Shown: in pieces, positions 5,611-8,502 of the stretch
How positions within the stretch are numbered: the stretch's first letter is position 1
Layout of the letters: each line of letters starts with the position of its first letter
Assembly: GCA_002309875.1 (NCBI GenBank)
Contig: DBYM01000063.1
Span: 45,040-53,541 of the forward strand
Length of the DNA: 8,502 nucleotides
Reading direction: 5' to 3'
DNA from: Cyanobacteria bacterium UBA1186
GTDB lineage: Bacteria; Cyanobacteriota; Vampirovibrionia; Gastranaerophilales; Gastranaerophilaceae
Program-made: the position numbers and the translations under genes
Notes under the pieces: generated by a model
Databases searched by the model: none
Told to the model about the DNA's origin: nothing
The model's input: the letters and a program-made list of their open reading frames with translations, nothing else

Positions 5611-5751
5611 ATGTTAAGCAAAAGTTTTGTAACTTATCTGACAACAAAAGAAAACTCTAACGCAAAAGAGAAGGAAAAGAAGGTGTCTCAGAGCCTTGTA
5701 AACCCTTTTGTATATGTGCTTTTGAAAACAAACAATGCTAAAAATGTTTGA
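5611..5751 (+). CDS. Possible small protein, 46 residues
   Basis: An ATG at 5611 opens a 46-codon frame ending at TGA 5749-5751. It is the only long open stretch in the 315-bp gap between the response regulator and the secreted-protein gene. The product is lysine-rich and polar in the middle (KENSNAKEKEKK, 13-24) with a more hydrophobic end (NPFVYVLL, 31-38). The ribosome site is weak (AGGGA, 3 nt before the ATG). A stop in the same frame at 5590-5592 rules out a longer version. Just upstream lie a small inverted repeat TATTG-TAAG-CAATA (5578-5591) and an AT-rich, promoter-like stretch. No family is recognised; it could be chance. The rest of the gap holds promoters on both sides. Confidence 0.3.
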   Translation: MLSKSFVTYLTTKENSNAKEKEKKVSQSLVNPFVYVLLKTNNAKNV

Positions 5752-5793
5752 TTTTACATTGTTAAACTTATTTCAGTTTGATTTCTTTTAGAG

Positions 5794-5799
5794 TATAAT
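5794..5799 (+). promoter_or_regulatory. -10 box of the secreted-protein/lspA/rluD operon, predicted leaderless
   Basis: A perfect TATAAT lies 6 nt before the ATG at 5806, so the predicted start point is the A of the ATG. The -35 position (TTTCAG with a 17-bp spacer) is weak. No Shine-Dalgarno is present between the -10 box and the start. Confidence 0.55.
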
Positions 5800-5805
5800 C
5801 TTCTT

Positions 5806-6651
5806 ATGAAAAGATTATTACTCGTATTTATTATATCTCTGTTTTTTATTCAGCCTTCTTATTCTCAAAGGTTTGACTTCAGCACTCTGAAGAATAATTC
5901 CGAGGTAAGACAGGTCAGAAGACTTTTAAATTCTCAGGTGCGCTGGGCAAACAAGGCTAACTTCGAGAAGTTTATTTCAACGTACGATTCCGAATATATG
6001 AATTCCGACGGATTTGATATTGAAACGTATTCAAACCTCGTCAAAGACATTTGGGCAACTTATGACAAAATCAGATACAGTATCAAAATCAAGAGTATAT
6101 CCGTAAACGGTGACGAGGCACGTGCGGAACTTACGGAAACTTCAAACGCAATGATTCCTCTGCCCGAAACCTCATATAACGGGGAATTATCAAGTGTCTC
6201 CGACAGCATTTATTACTTCAGAAAAACGGACGGGAAATGGAAGGTTATATCCGATTCCGTAACCGACGAAACGACTTCAATGATGTACGGTGAGGCAAAG
6301 GACCTTGATATAAAACTTACGGTTCCGACAACGATTGACCCGGATACGGAATATACCGCATCTCTCGAATTTGTTCCTCCGAAGGACACAATGGCTATTG
6401 CATCAATCGCTTCGGACATAATCGAATACCCGCAGAAGCCTACGGAAGAAATTTTCAGGGTTATGCCCGAGGATAATATTCTTGAAAGACTGTTCACTTC
6501 AAATACAAAGAATGCGAATGAATATATTGTTGCATCTATCGGGATAACAAAAACTTCGGTATGCGATTTGAGCGTAAAACTGAGCCTGACGGGATTTGGG
6601 TATAAAATCAGAAGAGTAAACGTTAACGGAGCAGGGGAGAAAGAAGAATAG
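5806..6651 (+). CDS. Secreted NTF2-like domain protein of unknown function
   Basis: A 281-residue protein with a clear Sec signal peptide (MKR, a hydrophobic stretch to about 15, then QPSYS before Q21). There is no lipobox cysteine, so it is probably periplasmic or secreted and not a lipoprotein. Residues 30-155 look like an NTF2/SnoaL-like fold: a helical start with VRWANKANFEKFISTYDSEYM (45-65), a helix pair, then strands ending in YYFRKTDGKWKVISD (136-150), the usual last-strand pattern. Residues 165-281 form a second, probably beta-rich region (DLDIKLTVPTTIDPDTEYTA, 166-185) that I do not recognise. It is the first gene of an operon with lspA, whose ATG follows after 2 nt. It has no Shine-Dalgarno and is probably translated from a leaderless mRNA. 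Function is unknown; the NTF2-like call rests on pattern only. Confidence 0.7.
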   Translation: MKRLLLVFIISLFFIQPSYSQRFDFSTLKNNSEVRQVRRLLNSQVRWANKANFEKFISTYDSEYMNSDGFDIETYSNLVKDIWATYDKIRYSIKIKSISVNGDEARAELTETSNAMIPLPETSYNGELSSVSDSIYYFRKTDGKWKVISDSVTDETTSMMYGEAKDLDIKLTVPTTIDPDTEYTASLEFVPPKDTMAIASIASDIIEYPQKPTEEIFRVMPEDNILERLFTSNTKNANEYIVASIGITKTSVCDLSVKLSLTGFGYKIRRVNVNGAGEKEE

Positions 6652-6653
6652 AG

Positions 6654-7118
6654 ATGTCAAAGGTTAACAAAATAATATATTTAATAACTTCTTTTGTTTT
6701 TTTTGTTATATTTGATGTCTATTTTTCAGACCTGATTGTTAAATCGCTGAGGTTTAAAATTCAGGGAAATCCTGTTTTCAGCCTGACTTATGCGCTGAAT
6801 TCGGGTGCGGCTTTCAGCATACTTGAAAATTCAAAGATGTTTCTGATTGTGTTTGCGGTTGCTGCTTTTCTGCTTATATTTATATATGCGGTCAGAAATA
6901 TTGAAAAATTCTCCACATTCTCGGGCTTTTGGACGGCAATGCTTCTTGCGGGAATAGGGTGCAATCTGTACGAACGTCTTATGTTCGGGTATGTAAGAGA
7001 TTTCTTCAAACTTAATTTCATTGATTTTCCCGTATTCAATATTTCTGATATATTCATAAACATTGGCGTTTTGGCAATTATAATAATTATTATCAAGAAC
7101 AAATATTTGAAGAAGTAA
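6654..7118 (+). CDS. lspA: Lipoprotein signal peptidase (signal peptidase II)
   Basis: Membrane aspartyl protease that cleaves the signal peptide of diacylglyceryl-modified prolipoproteins just before the lipid-bearing Cys. 154 residues with four membrane segments (about 7-24, 62-80, 90-105 and 128-147). Family blocks: D26xxxK30 (family DQxxK, here with Leu in place of Gln), NSGAAFSIL (49-57), GIGCNLYERL (100-109, family GNxxDR), VRDFF with catalytic D116 and FPVFNISD with catalytic D132. Both catalytic aspartates are present, so activity is likely although the D-R pair reads E-R and the Gly before Asn reads Cys. Its ATG is 2 nt after the stop of the secreted-protein gene and its stop is 1 nt before the next ATG. 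No clear Shine-Dalgarno is seen, suggesting translational coupling. The lspA-rluD-family pairing is common in bacteria. Confidence 0.93.
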   Translation: MSKVNKIIYLITSFVFFVIFDVYFSDLIVKSLRFKIQGNPVFSLTYALNSGAAFSILENSKMFLIVFAVAAFLLIFIYAVRNIEKFSTFSGFWTAMLLAGIGCNLYERLMFGYVRDFFKLNFIDFPVFNISDIFINIGVLAIIIIIIKNKYLKK

Positions 7119-7119
7119 T

Positions 7120-8028
7120 ATGAAATATATTATCGATGAAGATTCAGCAGGGATAAGGCTCGATTTGTTTCTCTCGGAAATGATTCGGGATTTTTCACGT
7201 TCAAAAATTCAGAAATTGGTAAACGAAGGGAATATCTCGGTAAATTCAAAAACCGTTAAACCCTCATATCTGCTTAAAGAGGCAGATGTTATAGAAATTG
7301 CGGAAGAAGATTTTGAAAACAGCGGTGCGAAAATCCTCCCCGAAGATATTCCGCTTGAGGTTGTATGGGAAGATGAGGATATGGCGGTTATAAACAAGCC
7401 TTCGGGAATGCTTACTCACCCGACCGTAAACGAAAGAAGCGGAACTCTTGTGAATGCGCTTATGTATAAATACGGGGAAAATTTGTCCGACATTAACGGC
7501 GAATACAGGGCGGGGATTGTTCACAGGCTCGACAGAAATACCTCCGGGCTGATTATGATTGCGAAAAACAATCAGGCACACGAATATCTTGTTAATGAGA
7601 TGAAAGAGAAAAGGTTTTGCAAGAAATATGCCGCCATAGTTAAGGGAGTTATTGAAAAAGACGAGTTTGAAATTAACGCTCCCATCGGCAGACATTTTAC
7701 AAAGCCTTATAAGCAGGCAGTTAACGGAAAAGACGCAAAGGAGAGCCTGACAAAAGTTAAGGTTTTAAAGCGGTTTAAAGATGCAACACTTGTGGAACTC
7801 ACCCTCGTAACGGGAAGAACTCATCAGATACGTGTTCACCTTTCGTCAATCGGCCACCCCGTCTATAACGACACACTGTACGGTTTCGGGAAAATGAAGA
7901 TTAATACGGACGAGCAGGTTTTGCAGTCTTATAAACTCGAATTTACTCCGCCGAATTCAAAAGAGCGGATTAAACTTGAAATCCCTTATGATGAAAAAAT
8001 TACAAAAGTTTTGAGGGCGCTCGGTTAG
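7120..8028 (+). CDS. rluD: RluA/RluD-family 23S rRNA pseudouridine synthase
   Basis: Isomerises uridines to pseudouridine in large-subunit rRNA; E. coli RluD acts on helix 69, but the exact targets here are inferred. 302 residues. An S4 RNA-binding domain occupies about 11-60 (RLDLFLSE, then SRSKIQKLVNEGNISVN). The catalytic domain has NKPSGMLTHP (92-101), GIVHRLDRNTSGL (132-144) with catalytic D138, TGRTHQIRVHL (231-241) and GHPVYNDTLYG (245-255). The HRLDxxTSG motif is complete. It is the third gene of the operon, starting 1 nt after the lspA stop, with only a weak GAAG ribosome site, so translation is probably coupled. Its stop overlaps the convergent rph stop by 4 nt. The family call is secure; the specific RluD symbol is less so, since Bacillus YlyB-type members occupy the same position beside lspA. 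Confidence 0.9.
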   Translation: MKYIIDEDSAGIRLDLFLSEMIRDFSRSKIQKLVNEGNISVNSKTVKPSYLLKEADVIEIAEEDFENSGAKILPEDIPLEVVWEDEDMAVINKPSGMLTHPTVNERSGTLVNALMYKYGENLSDINGEYRAGIVHRLDRNTSGLIMIAKNNQAHEYLVNEMKEKRFCKKYAAIVKGVIEKDEFEINAPIGRHFTKPYKQAVNGKDAKESLTKVKVLKRFKDATLVELTLVTGRTHQIRVHLSSIGHPVYNDTLYGFGKMKINTDEQVLQSYKLEFTPPNSKERIKLEIPYDEKITKVLRALG

Positions 8029-8502
8029 TATTTTTTAATGATTTCTCCGATACCTTTTTTCGCAATATCAAAGATTTCGAGCATTCTTTCGTATTCATAA
8101 GGCTCGCCTTCTGATGTGGTTTGAAAATCCACGATTTTCCCGCTTTCGGTCAGGATTATATTCGAATCAACCTGAGCATTGGAATCTTCTTCGTAACACA
8201 AATCAAGAAGAATGTTTCCGTCAACGATTCCCGCCGAGATTGCCGCAATCGGCTCAATAATCGGATTTTCTGCCAAAGTGCCGTTCTCGAGCAGTTTTTC
8301 TACGGCATCTTTCAGGGCAAGAAAACCGCCGCAAATACTTGCGGTACGTGTTCCGCCGTCAGCCTGAATAACGTCTGCGTCAATGGTGATTGTCATTTTG
8401 GGCATTTTGTTTAAATCCACGCAGGCTCTCAGGCTTCTTCCTATAAGCCTTTGGATTTCGTGAGTTCTTCCCGAAACCTTTTCACGTTCACGTTTAACCC
8501 TT
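8025..8502 (-). CDS. rph: Ribonuclease PH, C-terminal part (runs off right edge)
   Basis: Phosphate-dependent 3'-5' exoribonuclease that trims tRNA 3' ends and helps degrade structured RNA; works as a hexamer. The window holds the last 158 residues of a protein usually near 240, so roughly the first 80 are missing. The reading frame is open to the edge. Conserved segments, in window residue numbers: REREKVSGRTHEIQRLIGRSLRA (4-26), ITIDADVIQADGGTRTASI (38-56, with the phosphate-site GTR), YEEDSNAQVDSNIILTESG (103-121) and TSEGEPYEYERML (129-141). A GTG at 8418-8420 lies inside the conserved VDL segment and is an ordinary Val codon, not a start. The stop TAA overlaps the TAG of the convergent pseudouridine synthase gene (8025-8028). 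Confidence 0.96.
   Translation of the reverse strand, partial: RVKREREKVSGRTHEIQRLIGRSLRACVDLNKMPKMTITIDADVIQADGGTRTASICGGFLALKDAVEKLLENGTLAENPIIEPIAAISAGIVDGNILLDLCYEEDSNAQVDSNIILTESGKIVDFQTTSEGEPYEYERMLEIFDIAKKGIGEIIKKY

Noticed and set aside
8025..8420. Reading RNase PH as a short protein starting at the GTG at 8418-8420
   Set aside because: The frame stays open to the window edge and the upstream residues match the conserved RNase PH segment REREKxSGRTxEIQRLIGRSLRA, so the GTG is an internal valine.

Overview
The window is ordinary bacterial chromosome: dense, single-copy housekeeping genes in short operons on both strands, with no rRNA, tRNA, CRISPR, IS or prophage signature. The sequence is AT-rich and uses the standard bacterial code. 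The gene set (DapL, a DUF151/BFN protein, an unlinked pheS, LspA next to an RluD-type synthase) and the style of the secreted protein suggest a non-photosynthetic relative of Cyanobacteria (Vampirovibrionia/Melainabacteria, Gastranaerophilales-like). An AT-rich Firmicute is the main alternative. This placement is an inference and is only moderately secure.

Layout from left to right: (1) A minus-strand pair, a DUF151 protein followed by the 5' half of dapL, which runs off the left edge. (2) A divergent promoter region at 1148-1212 with a long inverted repeat, then nadK on the plus strand. (3) A C/T-rich, G-poor spacer with hairpins and a degenerate repeat, then a small minus-strand ribbon-helix-helix protein. 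(4) A minus-strand PurD-like ATP-grasp protein whose active-site motifs are badly eroded, divergent from pheS. (5) pheS converging, with 3 nt between, on a minus-strand response regulator. (6) A 315-bp intergenic stretch with a possible 46-residue ORF. (7) A tight plus-strand operon: a secreted NTF2-like protein, lspA and an RluD-family pseudouridine synthase. (8) RNase PH on the minus strand, overlapping the synthase by 4 nt and open at the right edge.

Functions covered are lysine/peptidoglycan precursor synthesis (DapL), NADP supply (NadK), Phe-tRNA charging (PheS), lipoprotein maturation (LspA), and rRNA modification and RNA 3' processing (RluD-like, RNase PH). No single pathway ties the window together.

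The most notable signals are: three genes (nadK, the PurD-like gene and the secreted-protein gene) with a -10 box placed so that transcription should begin at or one base before the ATG, no Shine-Dalgarno sequence, and ATGAAA starts, so they are probably leaderless; the PurD-like protein that has lost the residues expected for catalysis; and a 25-bp inverted repeat inside the nadK promoter spacer. I did not find a clearly new multi-gene system.
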